Made by a program: the position numbers and the translations under genes. The notes below the pieces were generated by a model. It ran no database searches, was not told the DNA's origin, and saw nothing but the letters and a program-made list of their open reading frames with translations. Positions 23,607 to 31,921 of a stretch of 38,811 nucleotides of DNA are shown here, one piece after another. This stretch comes from Bacillota bacterium (GTDB lineage: Bacteria > Bacillota > Dehalobacteriia > UBA4068): positions 1-38,811 of the forward strand of contig JAFSHU010000002.1 of the NCBI GenBank assembly GCA_017440145.1, written 5' to 3'. The first letter of the stretch is position 1; every line of letters begins with the position of its first letter.

Positions 23607-25478
23607 TTGGTTACCAAGATCAATTCTATCAATGACCTGAACCAGATCAAAGCGGCTTATGAAGCAGAATTGGGCAAATATAAGCATCAGATCCTTCTCT
23701 GCGCCGGCGCCGGCTGCATCTCCTGCGATTGCGGAAAAGTCCGCGATGCCGTCGTGGCTGAGCTGGAAAAACAGGGTTTGGCTGACAGCGTAAAACTGAT
23801 CGAAACCGGCTGCATCGGTACCTGTGCTCTGGGTCCCGTTGTTCTGATTCTGCCGGAGCGCACTTTCTATGTACAGATCACCCCCGAAAAGGTGCCTGCA
23901 CTGATCGAAAGCCATATCGCCAAGGGCGAAATCATGGAAAAATATACCTTCCAGGATAAGCTCACCGGCGAATTCATTCCCTGCATCGATGATATCCCCT
24001 TCTTCAAAGAACAGGTTCGCATCGCCCTGCGGAACTGCGGTGCCATCGAGTATGCTTCTCTGGAAGCTTACATTGCAAACGGCGGCTACTACGCTGCTGA
24101 AAAGGCGCTGACCTCCATGTCTGCCAAAGATGTGGTGGACGAAGTCAAGGCCTCCGGTCTGCGTGGCCGTGGCGGCGGCGGTTTCCCCACCGGCGTCAAA
24201 TGGGAAGCCGGCTATAATGCAAAAGGCGACCGGAAATTCATCGTCTGCAATGCGGACGAAGGCGATCCCGGCGCATTCATGGATCGTTCCGTCATCGAAG
24301 GCGATCCCCACAACCTGATCGAAGGTATGATCCTGGGTGGCTATGCCATCGGCGCTACCAAGGGTTATGTATACATCCGCGCCGAATACCCCATCGCTGT
24401 TGACCGTCTGGATGTTGCCATTGCCCAGGCCAGAGAAGCTGGTCTGCTGGGCGGCAAGCTCTTCGGCACGGATTTCGAATTTGATCTGGAAATCCGCATC
24501 GGCGCCGGCGCTTTCGTTTGCGGCGAAGAAACCTCTCTGATGGCCTCCATTGAAGGTCAGCGCGGCGAACCCCGCCAGAAACCGCCGTTCCCCTTCCAGA
24601 GCGGTCTCTTTGGTTGCCCCACCATCATTAACAACGTGGAAACCTTCGCCAACATCCCGGCCATCATTAAGGATACCGCTGCGGAATTTGCCAAAGTCGG
24701 TACGGAAAAAGCCAAAGGCACGAAGGTCTTTGCGCTGGCCGGTGATATTGTCAACTCCGGTATTATCGAAGTTCCGATCGGTACCCCCATGCGCCGCATC
24801 ATCTTTGATATCGGCGGCGGCATGATCGGTGGCCGTGAATTCAAAGCTGCCCAGGTCGGCGGCCCCTCCGGCGGCTGCATCACCAAAGAAAACCTGGATG
24901 TTCCCATGGAATATGATGCCCTGATCGCTCTGGGCGCTATGATGGGCTCCGGCGGCTTGATCGCCATGAACGATGAAACCTGCATGGTGGATACCGCCCG
25001 CTTCTTCATGGATTTCATTCAGGATGAATCCTGCGGCAAGTGCGCGGCCTGCCGTATCGGCACCAAACGCATGCTGGAAATGCTGATCCGCCTCACCAAG
25101 GGCAAAGGCGAGCCCGGCGATGTGGAACGTCTGCTGGAACTGGGCCAGGTGGTCAAAGATACCGCTATGTGCGGCCTTGGTCAGACTGCTCCCAACCCCA
25201 TCATCTCCACCATCAGCAATTTCCGTGATGAGTATGACGCACATATCGAAGACCATCGCTGCCCGGCCGGTGTCTGCCGCGCTCTGACCGTCTTTGAAAT
25301 CGATCCGCAGTCCTGCCTTGGCTGCACGCTCTGCGCCATCAACTGCCCCGTGAACGCCATCTCCGGCGAACGCAAATCCCCGCATTACATTGATCCTGCT
25401 CTGTGCATTGGCTGCGGCGTCTGCCGTGACAACTGCCGTCCGAATGCAATTCATCCGACCAAACGGGAGGTGCTGTAA
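23607..25478 (+). CDS. hydB: Electron-bifurcating [FeFe] hydrogenase, NuoF-like flavoprotein subunit
   Basis: A 623-residue flavoprotein where NAD(P)H is oxidised. Order of domains: an N-terminal thioredoxin-like [2Fe-2S] fold (Cys residues in CAGAGCISCDC and TGCIGTCALGP), the NuoF FMN/NADH domain with GLRGRGGGGFPTG (residues 184-196), NADEGDPGAFMDRSVIEGDP and CGEETSLMASIEGQRGEPR, a [4Fe-4S] site SCGKCAACRIGT, and two C-terminal [4Fe-4S] ferredoxin motifs (CLGCTLCAINCP, CIGCGVCRDNCRP). I chose TTG 23607, because AGGAGG (23593-23598) is at proper spacing; a GTG at 23598 overlaps that site. It lies 16 bp after hydC and 3 bp before hydA. Confidence 0.95.
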   Translation: MVTKINSINDLNQIKAAYEAELGKYKHQILLCAGAGCISCDCGKVRDAVVAELEKQGLADSVKLIETGCIGTCALGPVVLILPERTFYVQITPEKVPALIESHIAKGEIMEKYTFQDKLTGEFIPCIDDIPFFKEQVRIALRNCGAIEYASLEAYIANGGYYAAEKALTSMSAKDVVDEVKASGLRGRGGGGFPTGVKWEAGYNAKGDRKFIVCNADEGDPGAFMDRSVIEGDPHNLIEGMILGGYAIGATKGYVYIRAEYPIAVDRLDVAIAQAREAGLLGGKLFGTDFEFDLEIRIGAGAFVCGEETSLMASIEGQRGEPRQKPPFPFQSGLFGCPTIINNVETFANIPAIIKDTAAEFAKVGTEKAKGTKVFALAGDIVNSGIIEVPIGTPMRRIIFDIGGGMIGGREFKAAQVGGPSGGCITKENLDVPMEYDALIALGAMMGSGGLIAMNDETCMVDTARFFMDFIQDESCGKCAACRIGTKRMLEMLIRLTKGKGEPGDVERLLELGQVVKDTAMCGLGQTAPNPIISTISNFRDEYDAHIEDHRCPAGVCRALTVFEIDPQSCLGCTLCAINCPVNAISGERKSPHYIDPALCIGCGVCRDNCRPNAIHPTKREVL

Positions 25479-25481
25479 TTC

Positions 25482-27284
25482 ATGAACATTAAACTGACGA
25501 TTAACGGTATCCCCTGCGAAGCGCCTCAGGGCAGCACGATCCTGCAGGCTGCTAAGCTGAACGGTATCCATATCCCCACTCTGTGCTATCTGGAAGGCAT
25601 CCATAAATTCGGTACCTGCCGTATCTGCGTTGTTGAAGTAGAAGGCGCCCGCAATCTGCAGGCCTCCTGCATGGTGGAAGCCAAAGACGGTATGGTCATC
25701 CACACCAACAGCAAACGCGTCCGCGATGCCCGCAAGGTTATGTATCAGCTGATCGTTTCCGATCATAACCAGGACTGCCTGGCCTGCGACCGCAACCAGG
25801 ACTGCGAACTGCAGGCGCTCGGTCGTGAACTGGGTGTCACCGATAACCCCTATTACGGTGAAAAGAACGAAAACGGCATTGATATCAGTGAATCCGTCAC
25901 CCGTGATATGACCAAGTGCATCCTCTGCCGCCGCTGTGTCAGCGTCTGCAACAATATCCAGGGTGTTGGCGTTCTGAATGCCGAAAACCGCGGCTTCTCC
26001 ACCATCATCGCTCCTGCTGCCAACCAGCCTCTGGGCGCTTCTGACTGCGCTTTCTGCGGCCAGTGCACCGTGGTTTGCCCTGTTGGCGCTCTGAAAGAAA
26101 CCAGCCATCAGGAACGCGTTTGGGCCGCTCTCAATGACCCGAACAAATATGTCATCGTCCAGCCCGCTCCCGCCGTCCGCGTTGGCATCGGCGAATGCTT
26201 CGGCCTGGAACCCGGCACCAGCCAGACCGGCCGTTTGGTCACTGCTCTGCGTCGCTTGGGCTTTGATGATGTCTTTGATACCAACTGGGCTGCAGACCTG
26301 ACCATCATGGAAGAAGGCACTGAATTCCTCCAGCGCGTCAAGGCTGCTGTCACCGGCGGCAAAGCTGTTCTGCCCATGGCAACCAGCTGCTCCCCCGGCT
26401 GGGTCAAATTCATTGAAAACAATTTCCCGGATCAGCTGGGCCATCTGTCCTCCTGCAAATCCCCCCATATGATGATGGGTGCCGTTCTGAAATCCTACTA
26501 TGCGAAGAAGATCGGCAAGAAGCCGGAAGACATCTATGTCGTCTCCATCATGCCCTGCACCGCCAAGAAGACCGAAATCGCCCGTCCCGAAATGTACAAT
26601 GACGGCGTTCCGAATGTCGATGCAGTTCTGACCGTCCGCGAACTGGGCGATATGGTGAAATCTGCCGGTATCGACTTCCTGGCTCTGCCGGAAGGCGAAT
26701 TCGATTCTCCGCTGGGCATGTCCACTGGCGCAGCCGATATCTTCGGCCTCACCGGCGGCGTTATGGAAGCTGCTCTGCGTACCGTTTATGAAATCATCAC
26801 CGGCCGTGAGCTGCCCTGGCCCGATCTGCATGTTCCGCCCATCGTTGGTCTGGAGCAGATCAAGGAAGCTACCATCAAGCTGGAAGATGTGAAACCTGAA
26901 TGGAAGATCTTGGAAGGCTTCGAGGTCAACATCGCTGTTACCAGCGGCCTGGAAGGCGCCCGCATCATCATGGACCAGGTCAAAGCCGGCACCTGCAAAT
27001 ACCACTTCTTCGAAGTCATGGGTTGCCCCGGCGGCTGCATCACCGGTGGTGGCCAGCCCCGTCCGAAGGACATCTTCGAAGCCCGGAAAAAACGTATGGA
27101 AGCCCTCTATGCCGAAGATGAAGGCAAGGCTCTGCGTAAATCCCATGAGAACCCCGCTCTCATCGAATTCTACAAAGAATGGGGCGAACCCTGCGGCCAT
27201 AATTCTCATGAATACCTGCATACCCACTATGTACCCCGCGGCAAATACAATGACCTCACCGAAGAGACCTTCGTTGTAAAATAA
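25482..27284 (+). CDS. hydA: Electron-bifurcating [FeFe] hydrogenase, catalytic subunit
   Basis: A 600-residue hydrogenase with the H-cluster. N-terminal [2Fe-2S] domain (Cys35, Cys46, Cys49, Cys63), a His-Cys [4Fe-4S] site (His95, Cys99, Cys102, Cys108), two ferredoxin clusters (CILCRRCVSVC, CAFCGQCTVVC), then the H-domain: L1 TSCSPGW (301-307), L2 MPCTAKK (from 357), L3 FFEVMGCPGGCITGGGQP (about 509-526). L1 has Ser where many monomeric enzymes have a second Cys; I recall this variant from trimeric enzymes. The C-terminus HNSHEYLHTHYVPR resembles HndD-type subunits; there is no extra [2Fe-2S] domain as in some Thermotoga HydA. A GGGAGG site inside the hydB end drives it. Maturase genes are not in the window. 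Confidence 0.97.
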   Translation: MNIKLTINGIPCEAPQGSTILQAAKLNGIHIPTLCYLEGIHKFGTCRICVVEVEGARNLQASCMVEAKDGMVIHTNSKRVRDARKVMYQLIVSDHNQDCLACDRNQDCELQALGRELGVTDNPYYGEKNENGIDISESVTRDMTKCILCRRCVSVCNNIQGVGVLNAENRGFSTIIAPAANQPLGASDCAFCGQCTVVCPVGALKETSHQERVWAALNDPNKYVIVQPAPAVRVGIGECFGLEPGTSQTGRLVTALRRLGFDDVFDTNWAADLTIMEEGTEFLQRVKAAVTGGKAVLPMATSCSPGWVKFIENNFPDQLGHLSSCKSPHMMMGAVLKSYYAKKIGKKPEDIYVVSIMPCTAKKTEIARPEMYNDGVPNVDAVLTVRELGDMVKSAGIDFLALPEGEFDSPLGMSTGAADIFGLTGGVMEAALRTVYEIITGRELPWPDLHVPPIVGLEQIKEATIKLEDVKPEWKILEGFEVNIAVTSGLEGARIIMDQVKAGTCKYHFFEVMGCPGGCITGGGQPRPKDIFEARKKRMEALYAEDEGKALRKSHENPALIEFYKEWGEPCGHNSHEYLHTHYVPRGKYNDLTEETFVVK

Positions 27285-27320
27285 GTTCTCTTTGAAGAGA
27301 GAAGATTTGCTTTTGAACGC

Positions 27321-27358
27321 AAAAAGAGCGAAAACCCTTTTGGTTTTCGCTCTTTTTT
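27321..27358 (+). terminator. Strong terminator of the hydrogenase operon
   Basis: A perfect 16-bp stem (AAAAAGAGCGAAAACC and complement) with a 5-nt loop ends in a run of T. Its A-rich foot also makes it usable on the minus strand. Confidence 0.94.
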
Positions 27359-27430
27359 GTGTTGGCATATGATTTTTTGTTTCGGAGCAAGCAAAACAGC
27401 CCCTTTCCCGCATTTCGGATGAAGCTCTGC

Positions 27431-27478
27431 CCTGAGAGGAGTAGAGGGGGCTTTGCCAGAAAGCGGTATCCTCTCAGG
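27431..27478. other. Stable two-tier hairpin in the hydA-endQ/uvrD gap
   Basis: CCTGAGAGGA (27431-27440) pairs perfectly with TCCTCTCAGG (27469-27478), and GCTTT/AAAGC inside form a second helix. It lies beyond the hydA terminator in an otherwise gene-free gap of about 370 bp. No promoter was assigned, so it may be untranscribed. Confidence 0.5.
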
Positions 27479-27605
27479 CCAGACCCTTTCCGCTATACCT
27501 TGTCGTTTCTCAGAAAAAGGACAGGAAGCGCTCTTCTTTCGCGGCGAGCTGCCAAAGCGGAGTGGGCAGGGGAGAGACGGGCTTGAGTTTTTCTTCCCGG
27601 CAGAA

Positions 27606-27642
27606 GCAAACCCCTGTGCCGGGAGAAGGTTCAGGGGTTTGC
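27606..27642 (-). terminator. Possible terminator after the EndoQ-UvrD gene
   Basis: GCAAACCCCTG and its perfect 11-bp complement flank a 15-nt loop, 14 bp after the stop on the minus strand. The following U-rich tract is interrupted, so termination strength is uncertain. Confidence 0.55.
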
Positions 27643-27655
27643 AAAGAGATTTTGC

Positions 27656-30600
27656 TTATAAGTCTCCGAAAAGGGAGAGCTGCACCTCTTTCGGTCGCTG
27701 CTTTCGTCCTTCCTCCACCCGCAGCAGCTCTTTCGGGATGGCCTCCACGAAGGGAGAGACCGGTTCCCCACCGCAGAGCACCAGCTCCCGGCCTGCACGG
27801 GTCATGCCCACATAGAAGAGGCGGCGCTCCTCTTCCAGGTTGCTTTCCAGTCCGGGGCGGCGCAGGGGCAGCAGGCCATCTCTTGCACCGCTCAGCAAAA
27901 CAACAGGATATTCCAGACCCTTTGCAGCATGCAGCGTCATCAGCGTTACGGCCTCGCTGCGATATATGCGTCCACCGCAGCGCCAGAGGTCGCCGTCCAG
28001 GCTGCTGCCGGCATCCTGCAGGAATTGTGTCAAATCATGATAAAGCAATGCCATTCCAAGCAGCTCATCCAGACCCGCTGCCCCTGTCAGCAGAGCATCC
28101 TGAATATAGCCTTCCAGCAGCCGGGCGGGGCTGGTCTTCTTTCGTTTCATATTATAATTTTTCAGCAGCTTGAGCCAGTCCTGCGTGGGCTGGGACAGGT
28201 CGTTCAGCTTGCCGATGCCCCGCAGCAGAGCAGCCATGTCCTTCGCAGGGCGCAGCGACAGGATCGATTCTATGTCTTCCTCCGGTAACTGTGCCTTCCG
28301 CAGACAGCAGGCCAGACGCAGCTGATCCCCGGGGGCTTCCAGCAGGCGGAAGAAGGAGAGAACGGCCTGCACCGCCGGGCTCTCCTGAAAATCCCCTTTC
28401 CCGGAGAGCCGGTAGGGAATTCCCTCTGTTTCCAGGCAATGGGCGAGGATCTCGGCCTGCTGATGGGTTCTGTATAAGACGGCTATGTCGTTTAAGCCAT
28501 ATTCGCCGCCGGATTTGCTGTGGGCGCTCAGCATATCCGTGCCACCGATCAAATGGCTGATCTCCTTTGCGATGGCGATCCCTTCGTTGAGCGGGCTGTC
28601 ACAGCGCAGCAAACGCACAGCTGGGCCTTTTTCTCCGTGGGCAGACAATTCTCCGCTGGCCGCCGGGAGTACATGAGCAGCCGCAGAGAGAATCTGCGGC
28701 GTGGAACGGTAATTGTCCCGCAGCCGGTGGATCTCCAGCTGCGGATAATCCTGCTGCAGGCGCTGGAAGCAAAGCGGATCTGCACCGCGGAAGCCATAGA
28801 TGGACTGATCCGGGTCACCGATCACGAAGAGGCTGCTTCCTCCTTTGCTCCAGGCTCGGATAAGCTGGTATTGCAGCAGGTCGATGTCCTGAAATTCATC
28901 CACCAGCAGATAGCGGAAAGCGCTGCGATCCGCATTTTCTCCTTCCGCTTCCTCCAGCGCATAGAGGAGAAGATCGTCAAAGTCCCAGGCGTTGTAGTTC
29001 TTTTGCAGCTGCTGGTATGCAGCAACGAGAGAAGGGGAATCGTTTTCTGCCGCTTCCCTGTTTTTTGCGCGGGAGACCTGTGCCAGCAGCTGCTTCACGC
29101 TGATGTCTGCCTTCTCCTTCTCCAGAACCTGCCGGGCCAGCTCCTGGCTGGTCTCGGCGTCCAGCAAATGTGGGGAAAGCCCGGCTTGTTTGGCCCGCTG
29201 CAGGGCAAGGCTGTGAAAGGTGCCGATATGCAGCAGCCGGGAGGCGGGGCCCACCTGATCTGCCAGGCGTTCCCGCAGCTCTCGCCCTGCCTTGTTGGTA
29301 AACGTGACCGCTGTGATCTCCTGAGGCGGGGTGCCTTGTTCGATCAGCCAGGAAATGCGGCTGACCAGGGTTCTGGTTTTGCCGCAGCCCGGCCCAGCAA
29401 TCACGGCCAGGGCAGGGGAAAGGGAGGTGGCGGCCTGGAGCTGGCTGGGGTTCAGGCGGATGCCTGCTTTCCCGGAAGGAGGGATTTCTTCTGAATCCGC
29501 TGCTGCTTCCAGGGGCTTCCCTGCTTCTGCCGGTTTTTCTGCCTTTGCCGGGAGAAAGCTCTGCCCGCTGAAAAGCGTGGCTTGTCCGTTGAGCCGGTCA
29601 ATATCCTCCGGGCTGAGAATGGAAACCTTGCCATATTCCCCATCATAGCCGGGGGATAATTCGATTTTGCCCTGGCGCAGGCGGTGAATGCTTTCTGCCA
29701 CGCAGGGGCCGGACAGGTGCTGAATATCCTCCAGAGGGGCTTCCCGCAGGATATAGAATTCCGGGCCCAGGCTCCGCAAAAGCTGCCTATAGATTTCCCG
29801 GACTTTTCCGCTGCCGGGTCCCACAGCAAGAGAAGCGCCGATCACTTCTGCCAAAGGAACCAGACTTTCGAAGGGGCGGGCGTTTTCCGGTTGGAAGCCT
29901 TCCTCCCGGTCTGCCAGCTCCTCCACCCGATGGGCCACACCCAGTGTCAAGGGCTTTCTGCAGACCGGGCAGAGGCCTTGCCGGGCGATTGTCTCCTGCG
30001 GGGAGAGGCATTGCTTGCAGTTGCGATGGCCGTTGAAGTGGTATTTCCCTTCTGCCGGGAAAAATTCAATGGTGCCTTGAAAGGCTGAGCCATCCCGATC
30101 CTTTAAGGCAGCCAGCAAATGGGGGTAGCTCAGCTCACAGCGGAAAAGATTCGCTTCCCGGCCCAGCTTATCCGGGGAATGTGCATCGGAATTGGAAACC
30201 AGGGTGTAGCGATCCAGCTGGGAAAGCCGCCAGTTCATAGGCGGATCGGAGCTGAGGCCGGTCTCCAGGGCCCAGATGTGGGCTGTCAGGTCTTCGAAGC
30301 ATTCCTCGATGCTGTCAAAGCCCGAATAGGCACCCAGAACAGAGAAGTGGGGCGTCCAGATATGAGCCGGAATGAAAATGGCATCCTCGCAGCAATCCAG
30401 ACTCATTTCCAAAAGATCCCGGCTGTCCAGGCCGATGATGGGGCGGCCATCGGAGCGAAGATTGCAGCCCAGCTTTTCCAAACGCTGGGAGAGCCGCTCT
30501 GCTGCCTCCAAGGAGGGCAGGAGAATGACATTATGCACCTTTCTGGTTCGTCCGTTTTTTTTATAGATTGAGCTGATCTCCCCGCTGAGGATAAAGCGGG

Positions 30601-30847
30601 GCCTTAGCCGATCCGCAGCTACACCGCTATCCGGTATGCGAATATCCTCTTTCAGGCGATACAGGCCTTCCTCTGCGGGTTCCAGGCTTTCCTGCAGCAG
30701 CTGCCGCCAGGCCAGGTGGGTAAAATCACCGCTGGCCACCAGGTGAATGCCCTTCCGGCGAGCACTGGCCTCCAGCTGAACCGGGAGCAGATCCCGGCTG
30801 GTGGCCCGGGAATAGGCAGAATGTATGTGTAAATCAGCGATGAACAT
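27656..30847 (-). CDS. Endonuclease Q-like PHP nuclease fused to a UvrD/Rep-family helicase
   Basis: A 1063-residue two-part repair protein. Residues 1 to about 410 look like the TIGR00375/EndoQ family, which nicks DNA at deaminated bases: metal motifs DLHIHS (5-10), GDFTH (40-44), GEIS (89-92), HNVILLP (105-111), PAHIWTPHFS (160-169), NSDAHSP (219-225), and a zinc finger (CKQC 277-280, CPVC 293-296). After a Pro/Glu/Ala-rich linker (about 430-460), residues 466-1063 are a superfamily 1A helicase: Q-motif LNPSQLQAA, Walker A AGPGCGKT (485-492), LLVDEFQDID with Walker B near 648-655, GDPDQSIYGFRGAD, DNYRST, LMTLHAAKGLEYPVVLL and VGMTRAG. The helicase is apparently intact. AAGGAGGA precedes the ATG, and a near-perfect promoter lies upstream. 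Confidence 0.93.
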   Translation of the reverse strand: MFIADLHIHSAYSRATSRDLLPVQLEASARRKGIHLVASGDFTHLAWRQLLQESLEPAEEGLYRLKEDIRIPDSGVAADRLRPRFILSGEISSIYKKNGRTRKVHNVILLPSLEAAERLSQRLEKLGCNLRSDGRPIIGLDSRDLLEMSLDCCEDAIFIPAHIWTPHFSVLGAYSGFDSIEECFEDLTAHIWALETGLSSDPPMNWRLSQLDRYTLVSNSDAHSPDKLGREANLFRCELSYPHLLAALKDRDGSAFQGTIEFFPAEGKYHFNGHRNCKQCLSPQETIARQGLCPVCRKPLTLGVAHRVEELADREEGFQPENARPFESLVPLAEVIGASLAVGPGSGKVREIYRQLLRSLGPEFYILREAPLEDIQHLSGPCVAESIHRLRQGKIELSPGYDGEYGKVSILSPEDIDRLNGQATLFSGQSFLPAKAEKPAEAGKPLEAAADSEEIPPSGKAGIRLNPSQLQAATSLSPALAVIAGPGCGKTRTLVSRISWLIEQGTPPQEITAVTFTNKAGRELRERLADQVGPASRLLHIGTFHSLALQRAKQAGLSPHLLDAETSQELARQVLEKEKADISVKQLLAQVSRAKNREAAENDSPSLVAAYQQLQKNYNAWDFDDLLLYALEEAEGENADRSAFRYLLVDEFQDIDLLQYQLIRAWSKGGSSLFVIGDPDQSIYGFRGADPLCFQRLQQDYPQLEIHRLRDNYRSTPQILSAAAHVLPAASGELSAHGEKGPAVRLLRCDSPLNEGIAIAKEISHLIGGTDMLSAHSKSGGEYGLNDIAVLYRTHQQAEILAHCLETEGIPYRLSGKGDFQESPAVQAVLSFFRLLEAPGDQLRLACCLRKAQLPEEDIESILSLRPAKDMAALLRGIGKLNDLSQPTQDWLKLLKNYNMKRKKTSPARLLEGYIQDALLTGAAGLDELLGMALLYHDLTQFLQDAGSSLDGDLWRCGGRIYRSEAVTLMTLHAAKGLEYPVVLLSGARDGLLPLRRPGLESNLEEERRLFYVGMTRAGRELVLCGGEPVSPFVEAIPKELLRVEEGRKQRPKEVQLSLFGDL

Positions 30848-30933
30848 AAATCCTCCTTGGAAAAGCTGCCTTTCTTGCTGTGATTTTGTGAAAGGAGTTC
30901 GCCGGTGCAGCCAGGCCGGCTTGCTTCGGCTTC

Positions 30934-30962
30934 AGTATATTTGTTTTTCTTTTTTCTGTCAA
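30934..30962 (-). promoter_or_regulatory. Near-consensus promoter of the EndoQ-UvrD gene
   Basis: Minus strand: TTGACA, 17-bp spacer, TATACT (11 of 12 consensus bases). The -35 box touches the end of the hairpin that follows the upstream ApgM-like gene. Confidence 0.82.
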
Positions 30963-30984
30963 CGCAGCCCTTGGGCGCTGCGTT
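30961..30984 (-). terminator. Hairpin after the ApgM-like gene
   Basis: AACGCAGC (30961-30968) pairs with GCTGCGTT (30977-30984), extended by CCC/GGG inside. No U-run follows on the minus strand, so it may be a weak terminator. It directly abuts the next promoter. Confidence 0.4.
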
Positions 30985-30990
30985 TTCGTA

Positions 30991-31782
30991 TTACTGGCCG
31001 GGGATGCAGTCGAATTGAAAATCGCACTGATATTTTCCGCTGAAACGCTGCATCAGCATGGGCCCGGCAGATAAAAAGAGTCCGCTTTCTGCTGCAGCCT
31101 TCTCGTTGAAGGAAGGAGTGCTGGGGCTGCCGTCCCGGCCGCTGCGGTAGATGAAAAAGGGGACAGCTGCGCGGCAGGGCGCATTTTTTCCGGAAGATGC
31201 GGCATAGCCCGCTGTCAGCAGAAGGCTGTAGGGCCTATTCTGCGCATTCAATTCCTGCAGGAGCGGCTGGAGGAAATCCCGATCCATGGCTTCGATGCAG
31301 GAAATTTTTTCTCTGCGGCACTGAGCCTTTGCTGCTTCGGAAAGATGGATGCAAAGAAGCGTATAGCCATCTGCCAAAGCCTGCAGGCTGGCCTGTACTT
31401 TACGCTGATAGCCTTCTTCTATCGTTTCTTTTTTCTTTTCCACAGAGATATAGTGCAGCGCAGCGGCCTCTGCCAGAGGCTGCAGTTCTTTTTCTGCGGA
31501 GATCAGGGATCCGCTGAAGCCATAGAGCTGGCGCAGGGGATCGAGCCTCTCCGCTATGCCCTGGACGCAATATTTTTCCGGGGCGTATCCCAGTGTGGAG
31601 AGCAGCGCAATGCGGCTGTCCACCGGCAGTTCTGCAGGGATCGTGCGGACCAGGCCTACCTCTGCGCTTTGAGCCAAGCTGTCCATATTCGGCGTGTGTG
31701 CTGCCTCTAAGGGCGTGGGCTCCGTTTCCTTCGGCTGCAATTCTTCAGCCATTGCTGCTGCGAAGATAAAAATATGTTTCAT
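30991..31782 (-). CDS. ApgM-like phosphoglycerate mutase relative, shortened and lacking metal ligands
   Basis: A 263-residue protein related to cofactor-independent phosphoglycerate mutases of the archaeal ApgM type, which are normally about 400 residues. Retained blocks are TPLEAAHTPNMDSLA, VGLVRTIPAELP, a Ser56 at the nucleophile position followed by ALLSTLGYAP, and the late K-x-x-x-IEAMD-x-x-x-x-PLL helix. Lost are the first metal Asp (GDGMAD is AAAMAE here), the DEAGH motif (SEAAKA here) and the DH motif of the C-terminal metal site (TAGYAAS here). The middle domain is mostly missing. It is therefore probably a pseudoenzyme, not obviously a pseudogene: the frame is intact and GAGG precedes ATG 31782. 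ApgM relatives near threonine/lysine genes are sometimes proposed homoserine kinases; here it is divergent from lysC. Confidence 0.75.
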   Translation of the reverse strand: MKHIFIFAAAMAEELQPKETEPTPLEAAHTPNMDSLAQSAEVGLVRTIPAELPVDSRIALLSTLGYAPEKYCVQGIAERLDPLRQLYGFSGSLISAEKELQPLAEAAALHYISVEKKKETIEEGYQRKVQASLQALADGYTLLCIHLSEAAKAQCRREKISCIEAMDRDFLQPLLQELNAQNRPYSLLLTAGYAASSGKNAPCRAAVPFFIYRSGRDGSPSTPSFNEKAAAESGLFLSAGPMLMQRFSGKYQCDFQFDCIPGQ

Positions 31783-31892
31783 GCTTTCCTCTTTTCTGCA
31801 AAATATCGGGTTTGAGAAGATTTTCCTGCTTTGCGACAGAAGCATTAAGACCAGGCTTTTCCCGCGGCCCTGCCCGGAAAGATTCTTGCTAC

Positions 31893-31921
31893 TTGCGAAA
31901 CGGGCATATTGGTGCTATACT
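31893..31921 (+). promoter_or_regulatory. Promoter of lysC
   Basis: TTGCGA, 17-bp spacer, TATACT with an extended TGC before the -10 box. It implies a leader of about 200 nt. Confidence 0.65.

Noticed and set aside
23577-27413. Very long open frame on the minus strand across the hydrogenase operon
   Set aside because: It mirrors the plus-strand codon bias, has no ribosome binding site or family motif, and overlaps three certain genes.
27424-27540. Glycine riboswitch-like segments (GAGAGGA, CTCTCAGG, CTCAGAAAAAGGACAG)
   Set aside because: The central CCGAAGG-type core and third helix are absent and no glycine gene follows. The resemblance is fragmentary; a covariance-model search would decide.
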